Shown here piece by piece: positions 1-7,742 of a stretch of DNA of 64,000 nucleotides. A model generated the notes under the pieces. The model made no database searches. It saw nothing but the letters and a program-made list of their open reading frames with translations, and was not told the DNA's origin. The number at the start of each line of letters is the position of its first letter. Position 1 is the first letter of the stretch. The stretch covers positions 62,001 through 126,000 of the forward strand of contig JALHNT010000009.1 in assembly GCA_022843385.1 (NCBI GenBank). The letters run 5' to 3'. This DNA is from Anaerolineae bacterium (lineage in GTDB: Bacteria > Chloroflexota > Anaerolineae > Aggregatilineales > Phototrophicaceae). A program made the translations under genes and the position numbers.

Positions 1-754
1 ACCCCGTCACCATGATACGCCGCCCGGCCTCGATGCCATCGCTCAGGCGGGCGAAACTCATTACGCCGAAGACTCGTTTGCGTGGCAGCCGGCGCAGCTT
101 GACGACCGCTGCTGTGATGACCCCCAGCGTCCCTTCCGCGCCGATCTGAAGCTGGGTCAGTTCCGGCCCGGCGGCATGACGCGGCACTGACGGTGTGGTG
201 ATCAGTTCGCCGGTAGGCGTGACGAATTCCAGGCTGAGGACGTGATCCTCGATTTTGCCATACTTGGTCGAAAGCACGCCCGACCCGCGCGCCCCGATGC
301 TACCGCCGATAGTCGCCCATTCAGTCGAGGCCGGGTAGTGGGTGAAAGACAGGCCGATGGCGTTCAGTTCGGCTTCGAATTCCTTGCAGATTTTCCCGGC
401 TTCGACCACACACGTCAGCGATTGGTGATCGATGTGGCGGACTTTGTTCAGCTTGCGCAGATCCATCACGATGCCGCCGCGATCAGCGTTGGCCGCGCCC
501 TGCACGCCGCTGCCACCACCCCAGGGAGTGATCGGCACCCGCTGTTCATTCGCCAGCTTCACAATCGCGGCCACCTGCTCTGGCGTAGTCGGCGTCACCG
601 CGATGTCCGGGCGGCTGATGGCCTGCCCGGCGGCCTGGGCGGCGATGGCGTACCACCACTGGTCACCGCCATAACGGGTGCGGGCGTCGGCCTGCTCGAT
701 CAGATTCTCCGCGCCGACGATGCGGCTGAGTTGGGCGCTTAATCCGGAGTCCAT
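1..754 (-). CDS. FAD-binding oxidase, GlcD/alkylglycerone-phosphate synthase-like (partial)
   Basis: The N-terminal 251 residues of a flavin-linked oxidase; the gene runs off the left edge. It shows the PCMH-type FAD-binding domain: the WGGGSGV loop at residues 78-84 that holds the FAD pyrophosphate, the second loop with T-I-G-G-S and G-A-R-G-S-G-V at about 148-160, and GAEGTLGVIT at 206-214. The RGSGVLSTKYGKIED stretch is nearer to alkyldihydroxyacetone-phosphate synthase-like oxidases than to classic glycolate oxidase, so the substrate (probably a 2-hydroxy acid) is open. The ATG at 752-754 has GAGG about 7 nt upstream and overlaps the 3' end of the creatininase gene by 16 bp, so it is the last visible member of the minus-strand catabolic operon. 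Confidence 0.85.
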   Translation of the reverse strand, partial: MDSGLSAQLSRIVGAENLIEQADARTRYGGDQWWYAIAAQAAGQAISRPDIAVTPTTPEQVAAIVKLANEQRVPITPWGGGSGVQGAANADRGGIVMDLRKLNKVRHIDHQSLTCVVEAGKICKEFEAELNAIGLSFTHYPASTEWATIGGSIGARGSGVLSTKYGKIEDHVLSLEFVTPTGELITTPSVPRHAAGPELTQLQIGAEGTLGVITAAVVKLRRLPRKRVFGVMSFARLSDGIEAGRRIMVTG

Positions 755-1629
755 GCTTTATCCTCGGTGAAATCGCGATGATGGACGTTGACCTCGACCT
801 TTTCCAGTTCATCTACAGCATCGACCAGGTGTTGGGTGAAGCGGCGGAAGGCTTCCTCGCCCTTGGCGGCTGTGCCGCGCTGTGGCACACCCATCGTGCC
901 GCTGTCGGTGAATTCCTCGTGGTCGAAGGGGAAGTTGAAATACTGGTAGCCCTGGAACTCGGCATCCGGCATCCCGTCCTTCTTGCCCCAGGCTTCGCCC
1001 AGCCACTTCGGCGCATGAGCCTTATCGGTCTTGGCGCGATCCAGCCGCACCAGCCCCGGATTGTGCGCCAGCACCTGCGAGGTTTCCAGTTCGCCGGCGT
1101 GCCAGCCCGGCGTCTCTTCCGGCGGGCCTTCCAGAATATCCTTCAACATGCCGATGTAACGCTCGGCATACGGCTTGTAATAGGCGATCAGCGCCCCGGT
1201 CTCGTAACGAAGCCGGCGCAGCACCGGGTCGATGATCTTGACGTTCGAGCCATGCCCGTTGACGAACACCAGCCGGTTGAAGCCGTGATGAATCAGGCTG
1301 CGACCAATGTCGTAGATCATGTTCAGATAGGTGTTGGCGCGCACCGTGATCGTCCCGGCGCCGAAGCCGGGGGCGCGCATGTGCTGCGGCGAGTATCCCA
1401 GCCATAACGTTGGCGTGTAGAGGATGCCGGCCTGTTCCCCCGCCCGCCGCGCCACTTCCAGCGCCGTGATCGTGTCACAGTACAGCGGCAGGTGCGGGCC
1501 GTGTTGTTCCAGGCTGGCCTTGGGGATCAGAATGGTATCCGAGTGTTTCAGATACTCCTGTATATCGACGTAACTGAGATCGCCCATGCAGAACGACGGA
1601 AATCCCAGCGATTTGGTCTTGCGTTCCAT
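739..1629 (-). CDS. Creatininase family amidohydrolase
   Basis: A 296-residue protein of the creatininase/creatinine amidohydrolase family, which hydrolyses cyclic amides or related C-N bonds using two metal ions. The expected ligands are visible: E41 and H43 in LEQHGPH, D52 in YCDT, H126 in VNGHGSN and E180 in WHAGELETS. Length is usual for the family. Real creatinine use is not implied, since the family includes formamide hydrolases and MftE-type peptidases, and its place between an FAD oxidase and a Tm-1-like gene suggests a step in breakdown of a small organic compound. It overlaps the downstream oxidase gene by 16 bp, which argues for translational coupling. An upstream gap of about 155 bp holds two short hairpins. 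Confidence 0.85.
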   Translation of the reverse strand: MERKTKSLGFPSFCMGDLSYVDIQEYLKHSDTILIPKASLEQHGPHLPLYCDTITALEVARRAGEQAGILYTPTLWLGYSPQHMRAPGFGAGTITVRANTYLNMIYDIGRSLIHHGFNRLVFVNGHGSNVKIIDPVLRRLRYETGALIAYYKPYAERYIGMLKDILEGPPEETPGWHAGELETSQVLAHNPGLVRLDRAKTDKAHAPKWLGEAWGKKDGMPDAEFQGYQYFNFPFDHEEFTDSGTMGVPQRGTAAKGEEAFRRFTQHLVDAVDELEKVEVNVHHRDFTEDKAWTPD

Positions 1630-1715
1630 GATGTTCCTCTCTGGCTAACTTCGCTCCACAACGCAGTATTCGTATCTATTCACGTTACCAAAATTCTCGG
1701 ACGCACCCTTGCACG

Positions 1716-1781
1716 TCCCTACGAAGATTCCGCCGTGTAGGGATACCCAACGGGGTGTCCGTCAATACCAACACAGACACC
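1716..1781. other. Two short hairpins in an intergenic gap
   Basis: Between the Tm-1-like gene and the creatininase gene there are two inverted repeats: TCCCTAC/GTAGGGA (1716-1722 with 1737-1743) and GGTGTC/GACACC (1754-1759 with 1776-1781). Neither is followed by a clear T-run, so they may modulate processing or partial termination inside the operon rather than end it. Confidence 0.4.
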
Positions 1782-1784
1782 ATC

Positions 1785-3227
1785 TCACGGCGCTGGCAAC
1801 ACCTTCATCAACTCATCCAGCACCGCGTCGGCAAAGGCATCGCTGTTGATGTGGGCGTCGATCTCGTGATAGGCGATGCCCGGCTTCAGCCCGTGCTTCA
1901 GCATATCCCAGCACTCACGGTTCAGTTCCGGCTGCCAGAACGCACCGCCTTCAATATCCATCACCGAACCCCCGCCCAGCGGCACCACCACCCGCACCGG
2001 GCCAGTGGTCTGATTGAGCTTGTCCAACAGGAAGCGCGTCGCCGCCCGCTGCTCATCCGCCGTCAGCCGCACCAGCGTGAACTCCGGGTTGTGATAATAC
2101 TGCGGCCGGTCGCGGAACTGATCCGGCACTTCATGGCGCGCCCCGAACACGATGAAATCCAGGCAGCCCGGCACGATCACCTGCGGCACACCGGTCTGCG
2201 CCACCGCATCCAGACGGGTTGCCCCGCCAATATGAAATCCGCCAGCGATCTGCCCGGCCACTTCGCTCAGGGTGTAATCCAGCACGGCGCTGAACTGCCC
2301 CTGCCGGATCAGGTCTTCCATCGCCGGCCCGCCCACGCCGTTGGCATGAAAGATCACCAGGTCGTAACCGGCTGCTTCCACTTTCGGGCGCACCCGCATC
2401 AGCGGACGGGTGGTGTTGCCCAGCATGGTCGCGGCGATGGCCGGACGTTGCGATTGAGCAACCGCGTCAAGCATAGCCTGGACTTCTTCGCGGTTCACCT
2501 CCCGCTCCCCAGGTATCCCCGTCTTCATGTCGCGTCCCTTGATGCTCATGGTGTGCACACCTTTATAAGGCATTGTGGGATCAAAACCCAGAGTCGTCAG
2601 GGTGTATTGAGCTGATGGGTCACCAATCAGAAGGGAATGATGATCGCGCATGTACGCGACGAATTCTCCTACATGGATCAACCGGTTGTAATACGCCTTT
2701 GCCATCCCGGCGATGGCGGCTGCCGCGTTATCGAACACCGTCCGGCTGATCGGGTTCAGGCCGAGAATATCGACAATCGAGTGCATCACCATCACATCGC
2801 GGGTGCCGACGAATGGGCCAAAGCGCCGGTGACCGGAAGCGATGGGCGAGACGATCAGCTTGGGGAAGCCAATCGGCATCTCCTTCATCGCTGCCGCTGC
2901 CAGCACCGAGCCTTCCGCCCCGCCGAGCGCCACCGCGCCGTGAATCTGCTTCTGCTCGATCAGCTCCAGCGCGATCTTGCGCACCCCCGCCAGCATCCCC
3001 TCGACAGCCTTGCCCCGGCTGCCGGCATTGCGCAGCGCATCAATGGTCGTCCCGGCGGCTTCGGCGACGGTCGCCCGGCTGAAATCGGCTTCGATCCCCA
3101 CCGCTTCACCCAAGATGCCCGAATCCAGCACCAGCGTGTTGCAATTCAACCGCTTCACCTGATCGCGCAGATAGGCGGTTTCCGGGCCTTTGGTATCGAG
3201 TGTGCCGATGAGTAAAACGGTGGACAT
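1785..3227 (-). CDS. Tm-1-like ATP-binding protein (UPF0261 family)
   Basis: A 480-residue protein matching the Tm-1/UPF0261 family. The start, VLLIGTLDTKGPETAYLRDQV, is the family signature, followed by a Gly-rich segment (GAVALGGAEGSVLAAAAM, about 120-135) and the conserved PKLIVSPIASGHRRFGPFVGTRD block. The C-terminal half has the VIFHANGVGGPAMEDL motif and a P-G-C-L-D-F motif. Plant Tm-1 binds ATP and blocks tobamovirus replication; bacterial members sit in carbohydrate or organic-acid catabolic operons with no settled reaction. Many partner with a TIM-barrel 'PEP hydrolase-like' protein, which is not present in this window. It lies upstream of the creatininase gene on the same strand. 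Confidence 0.85.
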   Translation of the reverse strand: MSTVLLIGTLDTKGPETAYLRDQVKRLNCNTLVLDSGILGEAVGIEADFSRATVAEAAGTTIDALRNAGSRGKAVEGMLAGVRKIALELIEQKQIHGAVALGGAEGSVLAAAAMKEMPIGFPKLIVSPIASGHRRFGPFVGTRDVMVMHSIVDILGLNPISRTVFDNAAAAIAGMAKAYYNRLIHVGEFVAYMRDHHSLLIGDPSAQYTLTTLGFDPTMPYKGVHTMSIKGRDMKTGIPGEREVNREEVQAMLDAVAQSQRPAIAATMLGNTTRPLMRVRPKVEAAGYDLVIFHANGVGGPAMEDLIRQGQFSAVLDYTLSEVAGQIAGGFHIGGATRLDAVAQTGVPQVIVPGCLDFIVFGARHEVPDQFRDRPQYYHNPEFTLVRLTADEQRAATRFLLDKLNQTTGPVRVVVPLGGGSVMDIEGGAFWQPELNRECWDMLKHGLKPGIAYHEIDAHINSDAFADAVLDELMKVLPAP

Positions 3228-3264
3228 AAAACGTCCTTGTCAAAGAAGAATTATATTTCCCTGG

Positions 3265-3288
3265 CCCCTCCTCAATGTTGAGAAGGGG
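3265..3288. other. Imperfect hairpin
   Basis: CCCCT-C-CTCAA / TTGAG-A-AGGGG with a two-base loop and one C/A mismatch, in the gap upstream of the Tm-1-like gene. It has no T-run on either strand and could be an attenuator or a repeat remnant. Confidence 0.4.
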
Positions 3289-3385
3289 CGTCCCTCCGAA
3301 GGCCCCTGGTGTGAGGGGAAACGGGACGGCAGGGGTTTGTTCTGCCGCCCCCTGGTGCAGTCATTTCAAAATGAGATAATCTTCC

Positions 3386-3413
3386 GTAGGGGCGCAATAT
3401 ATTGCGCCCCTAC
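3386..3413. repeat. 28-bp perfect palindrome, REP-like
   Basis: A perfect 14-bp inverted repeat with arm GTAGGGGCGCAATA, lying between the sugar isomerase and Tm-1-like genes. Related GTAGGGGCGCA...TGCGCCC(C/T)TAC hairpins recur at 37113-37141 and, more distantly, at 39198-39218, always between genes. It may be a REP-type element or a processing hairpin; no flanking duplication is seen. Confidence 0.6.
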
Positions 3414-3442
3414 CATCCTCTCGTTTTGTTTTCGGCGCTCCA

Positions 3443-4324
3443 TCAGGCTCCGCTGGCGCGCAGATGCTTGATCGAGGCTTCGACGTACTTCGAGTATTCG
3501 GCGTCGCTCATCAGGTCACTGCCGTGATCGCGGATGAATTTCAGTTCGGCTTCAGTGGCGGTAGTGCCAGAGGCTTCGGCTTTGGCGGCCAGCGGCGACC
3601 GATCCAGCGGCACGACGAATTCCACCGTCAACTGCTGGTCATAACCGGCCTGCTTCAGCGTGCTGATGAGTTTCTTCCAGTCCCAGTTGCCGCCACCCGG
3701 TGGGAAGCGGTTGTTATCGGCCACATGGAAATCGACCAGATGCTTGCCGGTGTTGAGGATGGCCTGATACGGATCCACTTCTTCGATATTGATGTGGAAG
3801 GCATCCAGACACACACCCAGGTTCGGCTCGCCGGCATCGGTCATCAGCCGCAGCGCCTGATCGTGCCGGTTGAGGAAATTGGTTTCGAAGCGGTTCAGCG
3901 GCTCCAGACCGATCTTGATGCCATGTTTGGTGGCGTGCTTGGCGACGGCGCGCACACCCTCAACTGCCCAGCCCCACTCGGTCTCGGCATCGGCCATGGC
4001 GACGATCTTGCCCACTTCGCTCGGCACCAGCGTGAAAATCTCGCCGCCCAGTGCCGCCACCATATCCAGGCATTCCTTGAGGTAATTGACCGTCATCTCG
4101 CGGTAGTAGGGGTCGGCGTGGATCAGGTCGCGCCCCTTAATCATGATACTGACCGAGCCGAAGCAGTGCATCCCGTTGTCGTCCAGCAGTTTGCGGACAT
4201 GCTTCCAGTCATACTTGCGCGGTTCGCCCATGATCTGAATGCCATCGTAGCCCAGCCGCTTCATACGGGCGATGGTGGTCTCGATGGGTTCCGGGCGCAT
4301 CCAGTTGTGCATACAAATCTTCAT
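3443..4324 (-). CDS. Sugar phosphate isomerase/epimerase, TIM barrel
   Basis: A 293-residue xylose-isomerase-like TIM barrel (AP endonuclease 2 superfamily). It begins MKICMHNWMRPEP and has the expected run of strands with acidic metal ligands: GLEPLNRFETNF (Glu), CLDAFHINIEE (Asp and His), LVDFHVADNNRFPPG (His/Asp) and QLTVEFVVPL (Glu). Such enzymes epimerise ketoses or isomerise sugar acids, often with Mn or Co. The start at 4322-4324 is chosen because GGGAGA lies about 7 nt upstream; an in-frame ATG twelve codons earlier lacks this site. It sits between the GntR regulator and the Tm-1-like gene on the same strand and is probably part of one regulated catabolic operon. The true substrate cannot be read from the sequence. 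Confidence 0.85.
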   Translation of the reverse strand: MKICMHNWMRPEPIETTIARMKRLGYDGIQIMGEPRKYDWKHVRKLLDDNGMHCFGSVSIMIKGRDLIHADPYYREMTVNYLKECLDMVAALGGEIFTLVPSEVGKIVAMADAETEWGWAVEGVRAVAKHATKHGIKIGLEPLNRFETNFLNRHDQALRLMTDAGEPNLGVCLDAFHINIEEVDPYQAILNTGKHLVDFHVADNNRFPPGGGNWDWKKLISTLKQAGYDQQLTVEFVVPLDRSPLAAKAEASGTTATEAELKFIRDHGSDLMSDAEYSKYVEASIKHLRASGA

Positions 4325-4384
4325 CTTGGCATTCTCCCTAAAAACTATTCCAAAGAGCATGACAGCGCCAAAACGCGCCGTCCC

Positions 4385-5074
4385 CTATCCATAACTCAAT
4401 TTACTCACCATGCTGTCGCGCAGTTTGATGATGTGGTCGCGCATGGCCTGTTCCGCCTCTTTCGCATCATGGCGGGCGATGGCCTCGGCGATCAGCCGGT
4501 GTTCCGCTGTGCAGGCCGCCAGCCGCGCCGGGTTGTGCCGTGCATCGGTGTTCGCCAGGTAATGCACCCGATTCCGCAGTTGAATCACCGTCTCGCCCAG
4601 CAGATTATTCGGGCAAGCCGCATGAATCACCTGATGAAACACCGCGTCGGCTTTCGACCAGGCCGGGTAATCATCGGCTTCCACCGCTTTTTCCATCCGG
4701 TCAATTGCCTCCAGCAGGGTCTCACACTGCGACTGGGTGGCCGACTCCGCCGCTAACCGCGCCAGCTCCGGCTCCAGCAGCCAGCGCAGATGGATGACAT
4801 CCATCACATCCTTGATCGAGCGCGCCGCCACCGTCACCGCTCGTCCGGGGATGACCTGCACCAACCCTTCCTGCGCCAACTGCTGCAAGGCTTCGCGCAC
4901 CGGCGTCCGGCTGATGCCCAGCAGCTTGGAGATTTGCAGTTCGGAAAGCGGTGCCCCCGGTTCCAGCCCGGCATGTTGCAGCGCGTCCTTCAACCGTTCG
5001 TAAGCCACTTCACGCCGGGTACGATTGCCGTTACGTACCGGCTGCTGTGCCAGGTAAACTTCCAGATTGCTCAT
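4385..5074 (-). CDS. GntR family regulator, FCD (FadR-like) subfamily
   Basis: A 229-residue transcriptional regulator. Residues about 24-80 form a winged helix-turn-helix (LSELQISKLLGISRTPVREAL), and residues about 90-218 form the all-helical FCD ligand domain. The metal ligands of the FCD pocket are all visible: D143 and H147 (DAVFH), H192 (EHRLI) and H214 (DHI). FCD regulators usually bind a carboxylate or sugar acid and are released from DNA by it. The gene leads the minus-strand catabolic operon, and its own promoter overlaps three GTATAC-type palindromes, which fits autorepression plus control of the genes below. The start codon is the only ATG near the domain start. Confidence 0.92.
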   Translation of the reverse strand: MSNLEVYLAQQPVRNGNRTRREVAYERLKDALQHAGLEPGAPLSELQISKLLGISRTPVREALQQLAQEGLVQVIPGRAVTVAARSIKDVMDVIHLRWLLEPELARLAAESATQSQCETLLEAIDRMEKAVEADDYPAWSKADAVFHQVIHAACPNNLLGETVIQLRNRVHYLANTDARHNPARLAACTAEHRLIAEAIARHDAKEAEQAMRDHIIKLRDSMVSKLSYG

Positions 5075-5086
5075 GCTGATTGTGTC

Positions 5087-5118
5087 CCGTATACGTTCTG
5101 TATACAGCCTGTATACAG
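5087..5118. promoter_or_regulatory. Triple palindromic operator, probable GntR/FCD site
   Basis: Two perfect palindromes CTGTATACAG (5098-5107 and 5109-5118) and one partial copy CCGTATACGT (5087-5096), centred exactly 11 bp apart, i.e. on one face of the helix. TGTATACA-type cores are typical FCD-regulator sites. They cover the predicted start and early transcribed region of the adjacent gntR promoter. Confidence 0.8.
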
Positions 5119-5121
5119 CGG

Positions 5122-5150
5122 ATTGTATCTTGCGCCTGCTGCCGTGTCAA
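5122..5150 (-). promoter_or_regulatory. Sigma-70-type promoter for the gntR operon
   Basis: On the minus strand TTGACA (5145-5150), a 17-bp spacer and TACAAT (5122-5127). The predicted start, near 5115, falls inside the operator repeat, so a bound regulator would block initiation or clearance. Confidence 0.75.
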
Positions 5151-5234
5151 ATGACCCTGTGTCATTCAGGATTTCACCGGAATCCAGTACAATATCAGGT
5201 AGTATCGGCGCGCTCAAAAGAAAGAAATGGTATC

Positions 5235-6068
5235 ATGTTCGAGCAAGCGCTGGCGACCATCCCGCCCATCATCACCCTGCTCTGGGGATTAGCGCTCGTG
5301 ATCTCCGGCGTCGGTTTCTACCGCACGGTGTACTTCATCAGCATCGGCTATGCCTTTTCCATCACCGCCATGGTGGTGACGGTGGTCCTGGCTCTGCGCA
5401 CCAATCTGAGCCTGGTCACGCTGCTGCAAAACCTGGCGCTGCTGATCTGGAGCCTGCGCCTGGGGCTGTTTCTGGTGCAGCGCGAACTTCAGGAATCCTA
5501 TCGTCGTCAGGTAGCAAGGACCACCGCCCGTGCCAACGCCCTGCCCCTGAAGGCGAAGTTTTTCATCTGGATCAGCGTATCGCTGTTGTATGTGGCGATG
5601 TTCTCGCCGGCGCTCTTCAGCCTCACCCCTGTTCATCCAACCCCGACGGGCTTTGCCGCGCTGCTACCGCCCCTCGGCGTGCTGGTCATGTTCGGCGGCA
5701 TTGCCATTGAAGCCCTGGCCGACGCCCAGAAATCAGCCTTCAAACGTCACTCCCCATCACACTTTTGTGATGTCCAGCTTTACCGATTGGTGCGTTGCCC
5801 GAATTATCTCGGTGAAATCCTGTTCTGGATCGGCAACTGGATGGTCGGCCTGGCCCATTACAACGGCCTGCTCCAGTGGATCATCAGCCTCGTCGGACTG
5901 GTCTGCATCATCCTCATCATGATTGGGTCAACCAAGCGCCTGGAAAAAACGCAGGCCGAACGCTACGGCAATCTGCCCGACTATCAGACCTACATCCGAA
6001 CGGTGCCGGTGCTGGTTCCCTTTGTCCCGGTATACACGTTGGCGAATGTGCGGGTGTATCTGGAGTAA
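5235..6068 (+). CDS. DUF1295 / steroid 5-alpha-reductase-like membrane protein
   Basis: A 277-residue integral membrane protein with about seven hydrophobic segments. The C-terminal part has RCPNYLGEILFWIGNWMVGL, the R-x-P-N-Y-x-G-E signature of the DUF1295/steroid 5-alpha reductase and isoprenylcysteine methyltransferase-like fold, which binds NADPH or AdoMet near the membrane face. The start at 5235 is chosen because the first membrane segment follows directly; the reading frame extends upstream through the regulatory region without a convincing start. It has only a weak purine run (AAGAAA) upstream. A TACAAT at 5188-5193 could be its -10. It diverges from gntR, so the GTATAC operators may also affect it. 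Confidence 0.8.
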   Translation: MFEQALATIPPIITLLWGLALVISGVGFYRTVYFISIGYAFSITAMVVTVVLALRTNLSLVTLLQNLALLIWSLRLGLFLVQRELQESYRRQVARTTARANALPLKAKFFIWISVSLLYVAMFSPALFSLTPVHPTPTGFAALLPPLGVLVMFGGIAIEALADAQKSAFKRHSPSHFCDVQLYRLVRCPNYLGEILFWIGNWMVGLAHYNGLLQWIISLVGLVCIILIMIGSTKRLEKTQAERYGNLPDYQTYIRTVPVLVPFVPVYTLANVRVYLE

Positions 6069-6436
6069 CAAATACTCATGAACATGCTTTGACCTGGCTA
6101 AATCTCGTCATCATGATTCACCAATCCATTCTAAAATAGACCTGACATCTCATGGCAATTCGATTGGATCATGCCAAGATGATCAGAACGATTGGGGCAG
6201 ATCTCCTAACATTCGCCCCATCCGTTTTGCCTTCCCTCAAGCCCAGTTTTTCTCAACCGTCTTCTAACCTTTCGCCGACAGCCTCTGGACGGTTGGTGAT
6301 ATGTGCTGACTCGATACCAAGGAGCAGTTTAAGGGAGCAGTTCATAGCAGCTATAATTCAGTAGGGTGATGCTCCGAGCCTTACAGATATTCTGATCGCA
6401 AGCATATTCTACGCTAAAACCACTCCTTCAGCCGAC
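6069..6436. other. Noncoding gap before the cold-shock promoter
   Basis: About 370 bp with no supportable gene. A short open frame at 6152-6364 has no ribosome-binding site and no recognisable protein features. The stretch contains one copy of a dispersed 49-bp repeat (6233-6281). Confidence 0.6.
6233..6281. repeat. Dispersed 49-bp repeat, copy 1
   Basis: About 80% identical, in the same orientation, to 58586-58634. Shared blocks are TCCCTCAA, TTTTTCTCAACC, TCTAACC and CGCCGACA. Both copies are in long noncoding gaps. Confidence 0.6.
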
Positions 6437-6466
6437 TTGACAATATCTGTATCAATCATCTATATT
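6437..6466 (+). promoter_or_regulatory. Strong sigma-70 promoter for the cold-shock gene
   Basis: TTGACA (6437-6442), an 18-bp spacer and TATATT (6461-6466). Transcription should begin near 6473, leaving a leader of about 125 nt before the ATG at 6599. Long structured leaders are typical of cold-shock mRNAs. Confidence 0.7.
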
Positions 6467-6598
6467 CATACAAGCCCAACTGCACAACTCGATAATTTTA
6501 TCGCCTGCTGCGTCAATTATTTACAGAGGCGGATAAGATGTTGCGTCGCTGCTGCCGGGTTGATTCGCACACCGTCAGTCCTAGAGGAGTTAGTTGTT

Positions 6599-6826
6599 AT
6601 GTCGTTACGGATGAAGGGCGAAGTGAAGTGGTTCAGCAACGAAAAAGGCTACGGCTTCATCACCCCCGAAGATGGTTCCAATGATGTTTTCGTTCATTAT
6701 TCAGTCATTCAGTCCACTGGCTATCGAACACTCCCTGAAAAAGCGATTGTCGAGTTCGAAATGGTCGACGGGCCCAAAGGCAAGCAGGCCACCAGCGTCA
6801 CCCTGGTCGAACAGAATCCGTCCTGA
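6599..6826 (+). CDS. Cold-shock domain protein (CspA family)
   Basis: A 75-residue single cold-shock domain, an OB-fold RNA/DNA chaperone. Both RNA-binding motifs are visible: KGYGFITP (RNP1) and VFVHYSVIQ (RNP2), preceded by the usual [13 protein letters not shown] start. AGAGGAG lies about 9 nt before the ATG at 6599; a second ATG at 6611 would give the shorter form MKGEVKW. It is a stand-alone unit with its own promoter, a long leader and an intrinsic terminator directly downstream. Confidence 0.95.
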   Translation: MSLRMKGEVKWFSNEKGYGFITPEDGSNDVFVHYSVIQSTGYRTLPEKAIVEFEMVDGPKGKQATSVTLVEQNPS

Positions 6827-6859
6827 TCTTTTCGCCTCGCTGTGTCTCTGATATAGTCA

Positions 6860-6893
6860 GGGTCTATCCGTTGGGATAGACCCTTTTGTTTTG
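6860..6893 (+). terminator. Intrinsic terminator of the cold-shock gene
   Basis: A perfect 10-bp stem GGGTCTATCC/GGATAGACCC with a GTTG loop (6860-6883) followed by TTTTGTTTTG. It lies 33 bp after the stop codon. Confidence 0.9.
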
Positions 6894-6913
6894 AATCACC
6901 ACAGGTGCCTGAC

Positions 6914-7732
6914 ATGGATTTACAAGCTGTGCGCGCCATCGCCTCCGACATCGCGCGTCATGCCGGGAGCGTGCTGATGGATAAGTTTGACCAGCCGCGC
7001 CAGGAGACCATCAAGAAAAGCGCCGTCGATATTGTCACCGACGCCGACACCGCTTCCGAAGCAGTGGTGCTGGCCGGTCTGACGCGCTTCTTCCCCGATC
7101 ATCACATCGTCAGCGAAGAAGGCGGCGGGGTGCATGTTGGCGCACCAGCCGATCAGGCCGAATACTTCTGGCACATCGACCCGCTGGATGGCACCAGCAA
7201 TTATGCCAACCGCATCCCGCTGTTCGCCGTCAGCATTGCTCTGGCAGGCAAAGGCGGCGCACCGTTGGTCGGCGTGGTCTACGATCCGTTCTCCGATGAG
7301 CTGTACAGCGCGGCGGCTGGCTTCGGCGCGACGCTCAATCATCAGCCGATCCGCGTGGCCGATACCGATAACCTCCAGCAGTCGATGCTGTGTTCCGGTT
7401 TCCCCTATGACAGCTACGCCAACCCGGAGAACAACATCCGCGAATGGACGGCCTTCACCCGCCAGACGCGCGGGCTGCGACGCTTCGGCTCGATTGCGCT
7501 GGAATTGAGCTATGTGGCGGCGGGTCGGCTGGAAGGCTTATGGGAGCGTTCGATCAACAGTTGGGATGTGATGGCCGGCATCGTCATCGTGCGCGAGGCC
7601 GGTGGTCGCGCCACTGATTACAGCGGGCAGGAAAGCGACCTGCTTTACAGCGGGCGTCAGATCCTCGCCAGCAACAGCCTGATCCACCCGGCCATGCTCG
7701 ACACGCTGCGCCAGGCCGAGTCATCCACCTGA
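6914..7732 (+). CDS. Inositol monophosphatase family protein
   Basis: A 272-residue Mg-dependent, Li-sensitive-type phosphatase. The metal-site motifs are in order: SEEGGG (Glu ligand), WHIDPLDGTSN (the Asp-Pro-x-Asp-Gly-Thr signature) and NSWDVMAGIVIVREAGG. Likely substrates are inositol 1-phosphate or related sugar phosphates, and histidinol-phosphatase or fructose-1,6-bisphosphatase activity is also possible in this family. The ATG at 6914 is preferred because AGGTG lies about 6 nt upstream; that same AGGTG contains an in-frame GTG at 6905 which would otherwise be the start. The next gene begins 10 bp after the stop, so the two are probably co-transcribed. Confidence 0.9.
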   Translation: MDLQAVRAIASDIARHAGSVLMDKFDQPRQETIKKSAVDIVTDADTASEAVVLAGLTRFFPDHHIVSEEGGGVHVGAPADQAEYFWHIDPLDGTSNYANRIPLFAVSIALAGKGGAPLVGVVYDPFSDELYSAAAGFGATLNHQPIRVADTDNLQQSMLCSGFPYDSYANPENNIREWTAFTRQTRGLRRFGSIALELSYVAAGRLEGLWERSINSWDVMAGIVIVREAGGRATDYSGQESDLLYSGRQILASNSLIHPAMLDTLRQAESST

Positions 7733-7742
7733 AGGATAGGTC

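Noticed and set aside
6152..6364. 70-codon open frame before the cold-shock gene
   Set aside because: No ribosome-binding site; it overlaps the dispersed repeat and has no coding-like composition.
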